64,000 nucleotides of DNA from Methylobacterium nodulans ORS 2060 (GCF_000022085.1 NC_011894.1:2817501-2881500); one strand, 5' to 3'; shown: positions 45,173 through 55,928, counted from the first letter of the stretch. The notes: a model not told the origin generated them from the letters alone. Numbers and translations: made by a program.

Positions 45173-46048
45173 CTACTCGACGTTCTGCACCTGCTCACGG
45201 AACTGCTCTACGACGGCCTTGAGGTCGAGTCCGATCCGCGACAGGGCGACGTCGTTGGCCTTGGCGCAGAGGGTATTGGCCTCCCGGCCGAATTCCTGGG
45301 CGAGGAAGTCGAGGCGGCGCCCGACGGCGCCCCCGGCCTCCAGCAGCGCACGGGCCGCCGCCACATGGGTGCGCAGGCGGTCGATCTCCTCGCGCACATC
45401 GGCCTTGGCGGCGAGGAGCACGGCCTCCTGGTGCAGCCGCGCCGGATCGAAGGCGCCGGCCTCCATCAGGATGGCGACCTGGGCGGCGAGCCGCGCCCGG
45501 ATCGCCTCCGGCTGACGGGCCGGGCAGGCATCGGCGGCATCGGCGAGCGCGGCGATGGCGGCGAGCTGCTCGGCGATCAGGGCCGCGAGGGCGCCTCCCT
45601 CGCTCTCGCGCATGGCGACGAGCGCATCCGCGAGGCGTCCGGCCGCCGCCGACAGGTCGGCCTGCAGCGCCGCCGCGTCCTCCCGCACCTCCTCGGACTC
45701 GATCACCCCGCGCACCTGCAGGAGCCCATCGAGCGAAGCGGGCTGCACGCCCTCGGGTCGCGGCAGGCGGCCGAGCGCGTCGACGAGCGAGGCGAGGAGC
45801 GCCTCGTTGATCCGCAGCCGCGGCATCGTCTCGGTGCGCGAGAGCGTAAGGGTGAGCTGGCACTGCCCGCGCGCCAGCCGCTTCTGGATCCGGGTGCGGG
45901 CCTCCTCGCCGACCGCCTCGAAGCCGGGCGGCACACGCACCCGCACCTCGAGGCCACGGCCGTTGACGCTCTTGACCTCCCAGGCCCAGTGGACCGGCCC
46001 GGTCACCCCCGCCTCGCGGGCGAAGCCCGTCATGCTCGCGATCGTCAT
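45173..46048 (-). CDS. yicC: YicC/YloC family endoribonuclease
   Basis: This 291-aa protein starts MTIASMTGFAREAG, the invariant YicC opening. The C-terminal DUF1732 half has VREEIDRLRTHVAAARALLE, GRRLDFLAQEFGREANTLCAKAND and VVEQFREQVQNVE. YicC-family proteins are RNA endonucleases involved in stress and sRNA turnover. The gene lies 79 bp before gmk and 13 bp after mltG, a neighbourhood widely kept in Rhizobiales. Confidence 0.93.
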   Translation of the reverse strand: MTIASMTGFAREAGVTGPVHWAWEVKSVNGRGLEVRVRVPPGFEAVGEEARTRIQKRLARGQCQLTLTLSRTETMPRLRINEALLASLVDALGRLPRPEGVQPASLDGLLQVRGVIESEEVREDAAALQADLSAAAGRLADALVAMRESEGGALAALIAEQLAAIAALADAADACPARQPEAIRARLAAQVAILMEAGAFDPARLHQEAVLLAAKADVREEIDRLRTHVAAARALLEAGGAVGRRLDFLAQEFGREANTLCAKANDVALSRIGLDLKAVVEQFREQVQNVE

Positions 46049-46061
46049 CGGTCCGCTGGCC

Positions 46062-47432
46062 TCACGGGTTGCGCAGGACCGGGACGGTCTTGGGGAAGGT
46101 CAGGTCGTAGGTCTTGTTGCGCAGGGGATCGCGCGCCGTGCCCTCGGAGGCGTCGAAGGCCTTCGAGCGCTGCGCGTTCGGATCGACTCCGTCATAGGCC
46201 ATGGGCGACGGGCTTAAGGCCCGGGTGGCCGGCGCCGCCGAGGGATCGGCCGCGGGCGCGGGCTCCACCTTGTCGACGGGCGTCGCGGCGGCCGGATCGG
46301 TGGCGGCCTTCGCCCGCTCCACCTGCCGCCAGCGGGCGACGTTGCGGTTATGCGCGTCCAGGGTCTCGGCGAAGACGTGGCCGCCCGTGCCGTCGGCCAC
46401 GAAGTAGAGCTCCTTGGTGCGCGAGGGATTCGCCACGGCTTCGAGGGCGGCCCGGCCCGGATTGGCGATCGGCCCCGGCGGCAGGCCCTCGATCACGTAG
46501 GTGTTGTAGGGCGTCGGCCGCTCGATCTCGGAACGCAGGATGCCTCGGCCCAGCGTGCCGCGGCCGCCGACGAGGCCGTATACGATGGTCGGGTCCGACT
46601 GGAGCCTCATGCGCTTCTGCAGCCGGTTGACGAACACGCCGGCCACACGGGGCCGCTCGTCGGCGCGCCCGGTCTCCTTCTCGACGATGGAGGCGAGCGT
46701 CACGAGTTCCTGGGGCGTCCTCACCTGCACCTCGGCGGAGCGGCGGCTCCAGACCTGGTTGAGCACCTCCCGCTGCTTGGCGCGCATCAGGTTCAGGATC
46801 TTCTGGCGGCTGTCGCCGCGCTCGAACTTGTAGGTGTCGGGCAGGAGCGAGCCCTCCGGCGGCGTCTCGTTGATGTCGCCGGTGAGAATGTCGTTCTCGT
46901 TGAGCCGGGCGACGATCTGCTCGCTCGTCAGGCCCTCCGGGAAGGTGATGGCGTGCTGGACGGGGCGGCCCTGGATCAGGGTGTCGATCACGTCGTCGAT
47001 GCTGGCATGGGCCTTGAAGTTGAACTCCCCGGCCTTGAGGGGCTGCTTGCGCGCGAAGCGCGCCGTCAGCTCGAAGAGGGAGGGATGCTCGATCACCCCC
47101 TCGCGGGCCAGGAGCTCCGCCATCTCGCTGACGCTGGAGCGCGGCGGCACGACCACGATCTTGTCGCTCAGGAGCGGGCCGGGCTCGTTGACCTGCCGGT
47201 CGAGCACCACGATCCCGAGCATCGCGCCGATGCCCAGGATGGCGAACAGGGTGAGAAAGCCGCTGATCGCGGAGAGGAGCCCGCCGCGCTCGCGCTCCGG
47301 CGGGGCCGGCGGCGGCGGTGCGGCGGTCGGCTTGATCGCCTCGCTCGGGCTGCGCGGCGCGAGGCGGCCCGGCGGGGCCGGCTGGTCCGGCGCGCTGGGC
47401 GCAGGCGCGTCGGTCTTTCGCTTGCGGAACAT
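46062..47432 (-). CDS. mltG: Endolytic murein transglycosylase MltG
   Basis: This 456-aa inner-membrane enzyme cuts nascent peptidoglycan strands. A proline-rich cytoplasmic N-terminus (1-48) precedes one membrane segment (about 52-75, LSAISGFLTLFAILGIGAM). The YceG domain includes a LysM-like part with VPPRSSVSEMAELL and the catalytic Glu in SIVEKETGR, followed by LQSDPTIVYG and TPYNTYVIEGLPPGPIANPG. The C-terminal 80 residues are low complexity. It sits between fabF and yicC on the same strand. Confidence 0.93.
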   Translation of the reverse strand: MFRKRKTDAPAPSAPDQPAPPGRLAPRSPSEAIKPTAAPPPPAPPERERGGLLSAISGFLTLFAILGIGAMLGIVVLDRQVNEPGPLLSDKIVVVPPRSSVSEMAELLAREGVIEHPSLFELTARFARKQPLKAGEFNFKAHASIDDVIDTLIQGRPVQHAITFPEGLTSEQIVARLNENDILTGDINETPPEGSLLPDTYKFERGDSRQKILNLMRAKQREVLNQVWSRRSAEVQVRTPQELVTLASIVEKETGRADERPRVAGVFVNRLQKRMRLQSDPTIVYGLVGGRGTLGRGILRSEIERPTPYNTYVIEGLPPGPIANPGRAALEAVANPSRTKELYFVADGTGGHVFAETLDAHNRNVARWRQVERAKAATDPAAATPVDKVEPAPAADPSAAPATRALSPSPMAYDGVDPNAQRSKAFDASEGTARDPLRNKTYDLTFPKTVPVLRNP

Positions 47433-47695
47433 GGCGGTCCTGTTGTGGCGGTCCTCGATGCGATGGACGCGCTTGCCCGGCCCGCGGGTCCGGGGCCCCC
47501 GACCCTACCAGCCTTTATGGCGAAATGGAGCCGAAGATCCCGCGGGAGGATGCCGGCGCGGGAGGCCAAGCGTCAGGGCCCGGCCGTTCGGCAGGAGGCG
47601 AATCGGCTCATCGCCGGGCGAGGGCCGTGCCTGGACGAGCGGCATGGGCGAGCGCGTGGCGGCTCGGAGGAGGAGCAGTCGGGCCGGTTGAGCGT

Positions 47696-48955
<1,260 letters not shown>

Positions 48956-49035
48956 CGCGTTATCCCGACCCGATCCCATTCGCGTTCCGCTCAGACCCGT
49001 TCAGCCCGAGCCGTTCAGATGCTCAACGCTGGCCT

Positions 49036-49272
49036 TCAGCCGGAGTTCTTCTCCAGGAACTTGATCGCGTCGCCGACCGTCTGGATGGTCTCGGCCGCGT
49101 CATCCGGGATCTCGACGTTGAACTCCTCCTCGAACGCCATCACCAGCTCGACCGTGTCGAGGCTGTCGGCCCCGAGATCGTCGATGAAGTTCGCGTTCTC
49201 GGTCACCTTCTCGGCTTCGACGCCGAGGTGCTCGACAACGATCTTCTTCACCCGGTCCGCGATATCGCTCAT
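49036..49272 (-). CDS. acpP: Acyl carrier protein
   Basis: This 78-aa acidic helical protein carries the growing acyl chain. The phosphopantetheine attachment site is S37 in [18 protein letters not shown] lies upstream of the ATG. It lies between fabG and fabF, as in most bacteria. The 236 bp upstream, after fabG, probably hold its own promoter. Confidence 0.96.
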   Translation of the reverse strand: MSDIADRVKKIVVEHLGVEAEKVTENANFIDDLGADSLDTVELVMAFEEEFNVEIPDDAAETIQTVGDAIKFLEKNSG

Positions 49273-49508
49273 CTGATGGTCCTCGGTTGTTCTCGTGGTG
49301 AGGGAGGCGCCGCTCTTCATCAGCCGGCGATCCCGGGAAGCTGGTGGCGGCCGGTTCCGCCGGCCGCTTGTGTCATGGGAGGCCGCACGCGGCCGGACCG
49401 CTCAATCCCCTTGCACGGCCGGCCGGGTGCTTAACACAGGGATTCCGCCGTGGCGAGGGCCGGTTCATGGCCTGTTCAGAGGCGCGGGAGGCGCAATCCC
49501 GCGCTGGC

Positions 49509-50249
49509 TCACAGCATCGCCATGCCGCCGTTGACGTGCAGGGTATGCCCGGTGACGTAAGCGGCCTCGTCGGAGGCGAGATAGACGGCTGCCGCCGCCA
49601 CCTCGGCCCCCTCCCCGAGGCGCCCCATCGGCACGGTGGCCAGGATGCCCTCCCGCTGCTTCTCGTTGAGCGCATCAGTCATCGGGGAGGCGATGAAGCC
49701 CGGGGCGATGCAGTTCACCGTGATCTTGCGGCTCGCCACCTCGGCGGCGAGGGCCTTGGTGAGGCCGACGAGGCCGGCCTTGGCGGCGGCGTAGTTGCCC
49801 TGCCCGGCATTGCCGGTGGAGCCCACCACCGAGCCGATATTGACGATGCGGCCGTAGCGGCGGCGCATCATGCCCTTCACGGCCGCGCGCGACAGCCGGA
49901 AGGCCGCCGTGAGATTGACCGCGATGACGCTGTCCCACTCCTCGTCCTTCATGCGCAGGAAGAGGTTGTCGCGGGTGATGCCGGCGTTGTTGACCAGGAT
50001 GTCGAGGCCGCCGAGGGCGGCCTCGGCCGCCGGCACCAGCCCCTCGACGGCGGCCGTATCGGCGAGATTGGCCTCGACGACGTGGACGCGCTCGCCCCCG
50101 AATTCGGCCGCGAGGGCATCGAGCGCGTCCCGGCGCGTCCCCGAGATCGCCACCTCGGCGCCCTGCGCGTGGAAGGCACGGGCGATGGCGCCCCCGAGGC
50201 CGCCAGTCGCGCCGGTGACGAGGGCCTTGCGGCCGGTGAGGTCGAACAT
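49509..50249 (-). CDS. fabG: 3-oxoacyl-ACP reductase
   Basis: This 246-aa short-chain dehydrogenase reduces 3-oxoacyl-ACP with NADPH. The cofactor loop is TGATGGLGGAIA, NNAG follows at ILVNNAGITRD, and the catalytic residues are Ser in IGSVVGSTG and the YAAAK pair in QGNYAAAKAGL. Its start is 16 bp after fabD. It ends in the standard HVNGGMAML. Confidence 0.95.
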   Translation of the reverse strand: MFDLTGRKALVTGATGGLGGAIARAFHAQGAEVAISGTRRDALDALAAEFGGERVHVVEANLADTAAVEGLVPAAEAALGGLDILVNNAGITRDNLFLRMKDEEWDSVIAVNLTAAFRLSRAAVKGMMRRRYGRIVNIGSVVGSTGNAGQGNYAAAKAGLVGLTKALAAEVASRKITVNCIAPGFIASPMTDALNEKQREGILATVPMGRLGEGAEVAAAAVYLASDEAAYVTGHTLHVNGGMAML

Positions 50250-50265
50250 GGAGTGATGTCCCCGC

Positions 50266-51201
50266 TTACAGGCTGAAGGCGGCGATGTCGGCCGGCGTGC
50301 CGATGGGGGTGGCGCTCGCACCCGGGGCGATGCGCTTGACGAGGCCGGAGAGCACCTTGCCGGTGCCGATCTCGTAGAAGGCGTCGACCCCTGCACCCGC
50401 CATCGCGGCGACGCATTCGCGCCAGCGCACGGTGCCGGTGACCTGCCGCACCAGAGCGTCGCGGATCGCGGCAGGCTCGCGGATCGGGCTCGCCAGGATG
50501 TTCGCCATCACGGGCACCTTCGCGGCGACGAGCGTCACCTGGTCGAGGGCGGCCCGCATGGTCTCGGCGGCCGGGCTCATCAGCGCGCAGTGGAAGGGCG
50601 CCGAGACGTTGAGCATGACGGCGCGCTTGGCGCCCCGCGTCTGGGCGAGCGCGACGGCTCGCTCAACCGCGCTGCGATGGCCGGACACCACCACCTGTCC
50701 GGCGCCGTTGTCATTGGCGACGTCGCAGACCTCGCCCTGCTCGGCCTCGCCGGCGATCTCCTCGGCGGCCTCGACCTCGAGGCCGAGGAGCGCCGCCATG
50801 GCGCCCGTTCCGACCGGGACCGCCCGCTGCATCGCCTCGCCCCGCAGGCGCAGGAGCCGCGCCGTGTCGGCCAGGTTGAGCGCCCCGGCCGCCGCGAGCG
50901 CGCTGTACTCGCCGAGCGAATGGCCCGCCACGAAGGCGACGTCGCGGGCAAGCTCGAGGCCGCGCTCGGCTTCGAGCACCCGCAGCACCGCGAGGCTCGC
51001 CGCCATCAGCGCCGGCTGGGCGTTTGCCGTCAGGGTGAGTTCGTCGGCCGGCCCCTCGAACATCAGCCGCGAGAGATTCTGGCTGAGCGCCTCGTCGACC
51101 TCGGCGAAGACCTCCCGGGCCGCCGCATGGTTCTGGCTGAGGCCGGCGCCCATGCCGACCGCTTGGCTGCCCTGGCCCGGAAAGATGAAGGCGCGCGACA
51201 C
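50266..51201 (-). CDS. fabD: Malonyl-CoA:ACP acyltransferase
   Basis: This 311-aa enzyme loads malonyl groups on ACP. It opens with FIFPGQGSQAVGMG, has the nucleophile Ser in VAGHSLGEYSAL, the conserved Arg in LRLRGEAMQ and the catalytic His in VSAPFHCALM. It is the first gene of the minus-strand fatty-acid group, so the region 51202-51370 probably contains the promoter. Confidence 0.95.
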   Translation of the reverse strand: MSRAFIFPGQGSQAVGMGAGLSQNHAAAREVFAEVDEALSQNLSRLMFEGPADELTLTANAQPALMAASLAVLRVLEAERGLELARDVAFVAGHSLGEYSALAAAGALNLADTARLLRLRGEAMQRAVPVGTGAMAALLGLEVEAAEEIAGEAEQGEVCDVANDNGAGQVVVSGHRSAVERAVALAQTRGAKRAVMLNVSAPFHCALMSPAAETMRAALDQVTLVAAKVPVMANILASPIREPAAIRDALVRQVTGTVRWRECVAAMAGAGVDAFYEIGTGKVLSGLVKRIAPGASATPIGTPADIAAFSL

Positions 51202-51370
51202 GGCTGAAGCTTCCTGCCCCTGACATCGTTCGATTGGGGCGCGCCACTCGCACCGCTGGGGCTGCCAGTCAAGCGTGACCGGGACGATTCGCGTCGCCGG
51301 GGCTGCCGTGCCGTGGCGATGGCGAAGGGCCGGCCGCTCATCCGGTCCGCCGCCGGCCCATCGCCGCGCC

Positions 51371-52186
51371 TCAGTGCGACATCAGCACCGGAACCGTCAT
51401 CGACTCCAGGATGGTGCGGCTCGTCCCGCCCAGGATCGCCTCCCGCAACGGGGAATGACCATAGGCCCCCATCACCAGCAGGTCCGCGCCCGTATCCGCC
51501 GCATGCGACAGCAGCGCCTCGGCAACCGGGATCTGAGCGGAGAAGGCGCTGATCTTGGCCTCGATCCCGTGCCGGGCAAGATGGCGGACGAGCCGCTGCT
51601 GCAGCGCATCGGGCGGCTGCTCGCCGGCGACCGTGACCACCTGGACCCGGCCGATGCGGGACAAGAGAGGAATGGCATCGGCCAGGGCGCGCGCCGCCGT
51701 GGGGCTCGCGTCCCAGGCCACCACGGCTGATTGCAGGTTCGCCGGAGCCGTATGGATATAGGGCACGACCAGGGTCGGGCGGCCCGACCGGAGGAGGAGC
51801 GTCTCCAGATGAGCGTCGGCGGGCTTCGGCCGCTGCCCCTCGGGCTGTTCGATCACCACGAGATCCGTGGCCCCCGCCAGCCGCGACAGGGTTCTGTCCG
51901 CTTCGGCGGGCTGCTCGCAGACCGTCGTCGTCTCGCAGGGGAGCCCGCCCGCCAGCGCCGCCCGCGCCACCGCTTCGGCGGCGTCCGCCGCCTGCCCGCG
52001 AGCATCCTGCTGCGCGGACGTGACCATGTCGTAGGGGATCTCGGCCCAGGCGAAAGTCTGGAACGGCACGGTCGGCAGAACGCCCGCGGCGCAGATCGAT
52101 GCGCCGAGCTCCCTGGCGAGCGAGAGCGCGTAGGGCGCCGCGCGCAGGCCCACCCCATCCACGACCACCATCAGATCCTTGATCAT
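51371..52186 (-). CDS. Tandem-domain universal stress protein
   Basis: This 271-aa cytoplasmic protein contains two UspA domains. The C-terminal one keeps the nucleotide-binding loop MGAYGHSPLREAILGGTSRTIL (pattern G-2x-G-9x-G-S/T); the N-terminal one starts KDLMVVVDG and is more divergent. GGAGG precedes the ATG at 52186. It lies alone between the fatty-acid operon and uppP on the same strand. A role in stress endurance is the family expectation; the ligand is probably ATP. Confidence 0.88.
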   Translation of the reverse strand: MIKDLMVVVDGVGLRAAPYALSLARELGASICAAGVLPTVPFQTFAWAEIPYDMVTSAQQDARGQAADAAEAVARAALAGGLPCETTTVCEQPAEADRTLSRLAGATDLVVIEQPEGQRPKPADAHLETLLLRSGRPTLVVPYIHTAPANLQSAVVAWDASPTAARALADAIPLLSRIGRVQVVTVAGEQPPDALQQRLVRHLARHGIEAKISAFSAQIPVAEALLSHAADTGADLLVMGAYGHSPLREAILGGTSRTILESMTVPVLMSH

Positions 52187-52416
52187 GGAAAAGACCTCCG
52201 GTCGCTGTCCTCGAGACTTGTCGCCCAACCCGGACCCGAGCGCATTGATTCAGCGCAATCAGCCGCTTGCATTCGTCAGGAACGAGGTCCGGGTCCTGCG
52301 ATCTTGCGCCCGCCGCGCAACCCGGATGGCGCGCGGGAGCGGGTGCAGGGAATCGACCAGCAGGACGACATCCGCGGCCTCTGGGCGCTCAAGCGCCACG
52401 CCGAGATTCGCTGCCA

Positions 52417-52486
52417 GGGCCGGTGCTATCAACTCACCACCGGCCGAGCCGACCCTGGCGGATGAAACCGCAGCTGACTGAGCGCT
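52417..52486 (-). repeat. Dispersed repeat R2, copy 2
   Basis: On the minus strand these 70 bases match 25441-25510 without gaps (57 of 70 by hand count). The flank on the far side (about 52487-52516) carries GCTGCCCC and GAGGAGCGG pieces like the right arm of repeat R1. It fills most of the 337-bp gap between the stress-protein gene and uppP, which otherwise holds no gene. Confidence 0.6.
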
Positions 52487-52523
52487 TCCTTCTGGGGCAG
52501 CCGCTCCGCTCCTCAGTTTCTGT

Positions 52524-53411
52524 TCAGGCGGCGAGGAGGCCGACATGCAGGGCGGCCAGGAGCCCGATCCCGAGCGCGATGCGGTAGAGCACGAACGGCC
52601 AAGCCGAGAACCGCTCCAGCACGCGCATCAGCAACCAGATCGCCGCGAAGGCCGAGAGGCTGGCGACCACGAGCCCGACACCGAGCACGCTCCAGCCCTG
52701 CGCACTGAGCCCGGCCTTGTGCAGGATCCAGATCTCCCGCAGCCCCGCGAGCAGGATCGCCGGCAATCCGAGCAGGAAGGAGATACGGGCGGCATCCGCG
52801 CGCTTGAAGCCGAGCATCAGCGCGCCCGTCAGGGTCGAGCCGGAGCGCGAGACTCCCGGGACCAGGGCGCCCACCTGTGCGATCCCGACGGCAAGCATGT
52901 CGCGCAGCCGCGCCTCCCGCGCCGGACGCCGGTGGCGCGCGGCGGCCTCCGCGAAGGCGAGCAGCAGCCCCATGACCACGCACGCCCAGGCGATCACCGG
53001 CAGGGTCCGAAGCGGCGAGCCGCAGGCATTCAGCACCGGCGAGAGCAGCACGCCCGCCACCACGATCGGGACGGTCGCCAGCACGATGCCAACCGCAAAG
53101 CGGACGTCCACGCTGCCGAAATCCCGCCGCGCCACCGCGCCGAGCGATCCGACGACGATCTCGCGCAGGTCGCGCCAGTAATAGCTGACGACGGCAGCAA
53201 GCGCCGCGAGCTGCATCGCGGCCGAGAAGGCGGAGCCCGGATCCGGCCAGCCCAGCAGTCCGGGCACCACCCGCATATGCGCGGTCGACGAGATCGGCAA
53301 AAGCTCGGTCAGTCCCTGCACGACGCCGAGCACCGCCACCTTGGCGTAGCCCAGGGTGACGAAACCGGTATCGACGCCTTGGACGCAGGCCTCGTTGGTG
53401 ATGCTCGGCAC
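52524..53411 (-). CDS. uppP: Undecaprenyl-diphosphatase
   Basis: This 295-aa integral membrane enzyme recycles the lipid carrier by removing a phosphate from undecaprenyl diphosphate. The two signature motifs are QGLTELLPISSTAHM near the N-terminus and PGVSRSGSTLTGAL in the second half, on about eight membrane helices. The start is a GTG at 53411 with AGGAG about 12 bases upstream. BacA-type proteins also give bacitracin resistance. It stands alone on the minus strand. Confidence 0.92.
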   Translation of the reverse strand: MPSITNEACVQGVDTGFVTLGYAKVAVLGVVQGLTELLPISSTAHMRVVPGLLGWPDPGSAFSAAMQLAALAAVVSYYWRDLREIVVGSLGAVARRDFGSVDVRFAVGIVLATVPIVVAGVLLSPVLNACGSPLRTLPVIAWACVVMGLLLAFAEAAARHRRPAREARLRDMLAVGIAQVGALVPGVSRSGSTLTGALMLGFKRADAARISFLLGLPAILLAGLREIWILHKAGLSAQGWSVLGVGLVVASLSAFAAIWLLMRVLERFSAWPFVLYRIALGIGLLAALHVGLLAA

Positions 53412-53790
53412 GCGGGCTCACTCCTGATTCGATCGTCGGCGGCCGAAGCCGCTCCGGCTGCCTTGGAGGCGAGCACCATGGCATCGTGAAGGCCGCGCAG
53501 GCCCGGCCGCCACCGCTTTGCGCCGCAGGCCACGAAGCCCCAAGACCTCCCCGCGCAGGATGGCCGCCCGGTCCCCGGGCGACGTCGTCCGGCGAGGGAG
53601 GAGCGAATGCGCCGCATCGGCATCCCGGCCGCCGGGGTGCGCCGACAAGCCGCAGCCTCCCGGCACCGGCGCCGGTCCTTGCTCGACCAGCCGGGCCGCG
53701 ATCCGGCCGCGGCGGGGTGATGCAGACCGGCACCGCCGACGGCCGGACCCGTTGCGCCCTGCGGCCGCCCTCTCCCTCGCGAGATCCCGG
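53412..53790. other. Divergent intergenic region
   Basis: About 380 bases between uppP and the divergent membrane-protein gene. No gene, repeat or clear promoter box was recognised; frames here are proline- and arginine-rich shadows. Confidence 0.4.
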
Positions 53791-54492
53791 ATGCACCGTC
53801 ACCTCGTCCACACCCGCGCCCTAGACTTCTGGCTCGCGCGCGGCGCGATCGCGGTCGTCGCCGCCCTTCAGCTCCTCGTCGTCAACGACCTGAGCGTCGG
53901 CCCCCGCTGGCTCGCGCCCGGCCTCGAACTCGCCCTGCTGGTTCCGCTCTCGGCCGCGACGGCCTGGAACCAGCACCGGGCGCGGCGGGCGACGACGGAT
54001 CAGCACTGGCAGCTCATCGGCCATCACCGCCGGCTCATCCGCCGCGCGGCCCTGGTGCTGACGGTCCTCGTCACCGCCATGAACACGGTGGCGCTCGGGG
54101 GGCTGGTGCGCGCGCTCCTGGCCGGCAAGGCCGGCAGCGCGCCCACGCTCCTCCTCGACGCGCTGAACATCTGGGCGACGAACGTCATCGTCTTCGCCCT
54201 GTGGTTCTGGTCGACGGATCGCGGCGGCCCCGCGCTGCGCAGTTTCCGCACGGAACGGGGCGCCGATTTCCTGTTCCCGCAGATGACCCTGGAGGCCAGG
54301 ACCGGCGAGACGCCGTTCGTGCCGGGCTTCGTCGACTACCTGTTCGTGTCCTTCACCAATGCGACGGCCTTCTCGCCCACCGACACGCTGCCCCTCACCG
54401 CGCGGGCCAAGCTCCTGATGATGGCGGAGGCGTCGATCTCGCTGCTGACCGTGGCCCTGGTCGCCGCCCGCGCGGTCAACATCCTGTCCTGA
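53791..54492 (+). CDS. Hypothetical membrane protein
   Basis: This 233-aa protein has four to five membrane helices (about 14-32, 38-56, 85-108, 125-145 and 208-228). Between the last two lies GFVDYLFVSFTNATAFSPTD, a conserved-looking loop similar to one in DUF1345 and pore-loop-like proteins, followed by ARAKLLMMAEASISLLTVAL. The ATG at 53791 follows directly on a GC-rich leader. No enzymatic motif is seen. A small channel or pore protein is possible but unproven. Confidence 0.75.
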   Translation: MHRHLVHTRALDFWLARGAIAVVAALQLLVVNDLSVGPRWLAPGLELALLVPLSAATAWNQHRARRATTDQHWQLIGHHRRLIRRAALVLTVLVTAMNTVALGGLVRALLAGKAGSAPTLLLDALNIWATNVIVFALWFWSTDRGGPALRSFRTERGADFLFPQMTLEARTGETPFVPGFVDYLFVSFTNATAFSPTDTLPLTARAKLLMMAEASISLLTVALVAARAVNILS

Positions 54493-54516
54493 CCGGGCCC
54501 AAGTCAGGAGCCCAAG

Positions 54517-55408
54517 TCAGGATGGGTTCTCCAGGCTCAGGACGCCCCCGTCCTCGTCATAGGCGAAGACCTCGGCGTAGCGCGCCCAGGAGATCAGCGC
54601 CCGCATGGTCTGCTCGGCGTAATCCTCCGACATGGCGTCCTCAAGCTCATCGCGAAAACGGCTCGCGGGCGGCCGGTGGCTGGTCCGCTCGTCGAGCACG
54701 CGCCGGACATGGGCGGCGAGCGGCACATGAGCGAGGAGATGCTGGGCGAAGAGGCGCTTGCGCTCGTCCACCTCCCCTTCGGCGAAGCGGTGGCCACCCG
54801 CGGTCAGGCGGATGTCACCGCCCTCCGGCTCGGCGAAGCGCAGGAGCTGCAGCGTCTCGGCGATCGGGAACAGCTCGTCCACCTCGAGCTGGAGTTCGCT
54901 CGCCAGGGCCGACAGGTCGGCCTGCCCGTCTTGCGGGCGTAGATGTCGTCGACGAGCGCCCGGAAGGCGGGGTCGAGGCGGTTGCGCGGCTGCGGCAGCA
55001 TCACTTGATCTCGGCCACGATCCGCCCCGGATTGGACGAGAACACCAGGATGCGGTCGGACATCAGCACCGCCTCCTCGATGTTGTGCGTGACGATGAGG
55101 ATCGCCCGGATCGGCATGCGCCCTTCGGTCCAGAGATCGAGGAGGTCGGTGCGCAGGGTCTCGGCGGTCAGCACGTCGAGGGCCGAGACGGGCTCGTCCA
55201 TCAGCAGCTGCACCGGCACGGATTGCAGGATGTCGAGGGCCGGCACGATGACGAGCTCGGCCTTCCGGCTCTTCGCGGCCAGCGGCGCCACCACGAAGGT
55301 GAAGACGAGCGAGGCCGCCATGGCGGCAAACAGGCGCTGCGTGGTGCGCAGGCTCGCCAGCCGGCGCACAGCCGCGTCGCGCATGAGGAGAAAGGGGGTG
55401 CTGTTCAT
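54517..55408 (-). pseudogene. Collapsed NitT/TauT-type ABC transporter (permease-ATPase fusion remnant)
   Basis: The minus-strand reading begins with a permease N-terminus (one membrane helix, then VPALDILQSVPV) and passes in frame into the second half of an ABC ATPase (LLMDEPVSALDVLTAE with Walker B, then VTHNIEEAVLMSDRI). The rest of the permease and the Walker A half are missing, which implies an internal deletion. After AEIK the frame stops at 55001, while the continuation MLPQPRNRLDPAFRALVDDIYA lies in another frame. A second shift follows, before VDELFPIAETLQLLRFAEPE, which begins an AAA-associated C-terminal domain reading to 54517. Thus one fusion and two frameshifts are visible. Such transporters carry nitrate, taurine or similar anions. 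Confidence 0.8.
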
Positions 55409-55804
55409 GCCTCACCTCCCGACGGCGCTTCGCACCCCGAGGAAATGAGCCCGCCCCGATCAGCGGAGGATCAGGAAAAGGTGCTCCATCCGGGCACGAA
55501 CGGCGCCATGCATCGACCGTGACTGTCGCTGGGCATGCAGGACCGGATTCCGGAAGATCCGCCGCCGGCCGTTGGTTGCCGGGGCGACGTGACATCCCGA
55601 TGGCCCGGCAGCACCCGCGGGCTGCGGAGAGATGGAGTCCTTCGCGGCGGAAAGCGCCGCCATGCGGCAGCCGGCCGCGCAAAGCGCGCCGCATCCACCG
55701 GCATGAACGGTCATGCGCACCGTCGGGAGACGAGGCACGCTGTCCCGTGAGACGGGCCAGCGAGGGCGGCGCCCGCGCGCCGATCCCGGATGCGTTCGAG
55801 ACAG
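55409..55804. other. Intergenic region upstream of the ABC pseudogene
   Basis: About 400 bases between the pseudogene and the sRNA terminator. It is GC-rich with only arginine/proline-rich frames. The beginning of the lost transporter operon may have been here. Nothing specific was recognised. Confidence 0.4.
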
Positions 55805-55831
55805 AAAAAAGGCCGCCCTTGCGGAACGGCC
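55805..55831 (-). terminator. Rho-independent terminator of the sRNA
   Basis: On the minus strand, GGCCG and CGGCC arms enclose TTCCGCAAGGG and are followed by six T. It is the clearest intrinsic terminator in the window. Confidence 0.8.
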
Positions 55832-55893
55832 CGAAGTCTAGGGAGGAAACGCCCAAAGAGGGCAGCGCGATCGCGACGCCATCGCGACCGCGC
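55805..55893 (-). ncRNA. mmgR: mmgR-like small RNA (alpha-r8 family)
   Basis: On the minus strand this about 89-nt region has the layout of the alphaproteobacterial mmgR/alpha-r8 RNA (Rfam suhB model). A 5' GC-rich stem is followed by a hairpin with GCCC and GGGC arms around TCTTT, then the unpaired family signature TTTCCTCCCT, then a GGCCG/CGGCC hairpin ending in six T. A promoter with 17-bp spacing lies just upstream. The CCTCCC segment is complementary to ribosome-binding sites. In Sinorhizobium meliloti mmgR limits polyhydroxybutyrate granule build-up; a similar role here is inference. The 5' end is estimated from the promoter. Confidence 0.75.
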
Positions 55894-55899
55894 ATCCCC

Positions 55900-55928
55900 T
55901 AAATGCCATGGTGCAGCGCACAAGGCAA
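55900..55928 (-). promoter_or_regulatory. Promoter of the mmgR-like sRNA
   Basis: On the minus strand TTGCCT (55928-55923) and CATTTA (55905-55900) are separated by exactly 17 bases, a fair match to a housekeeping sigma promoter. The predicted start is near 55893. Confidence 0.55.
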
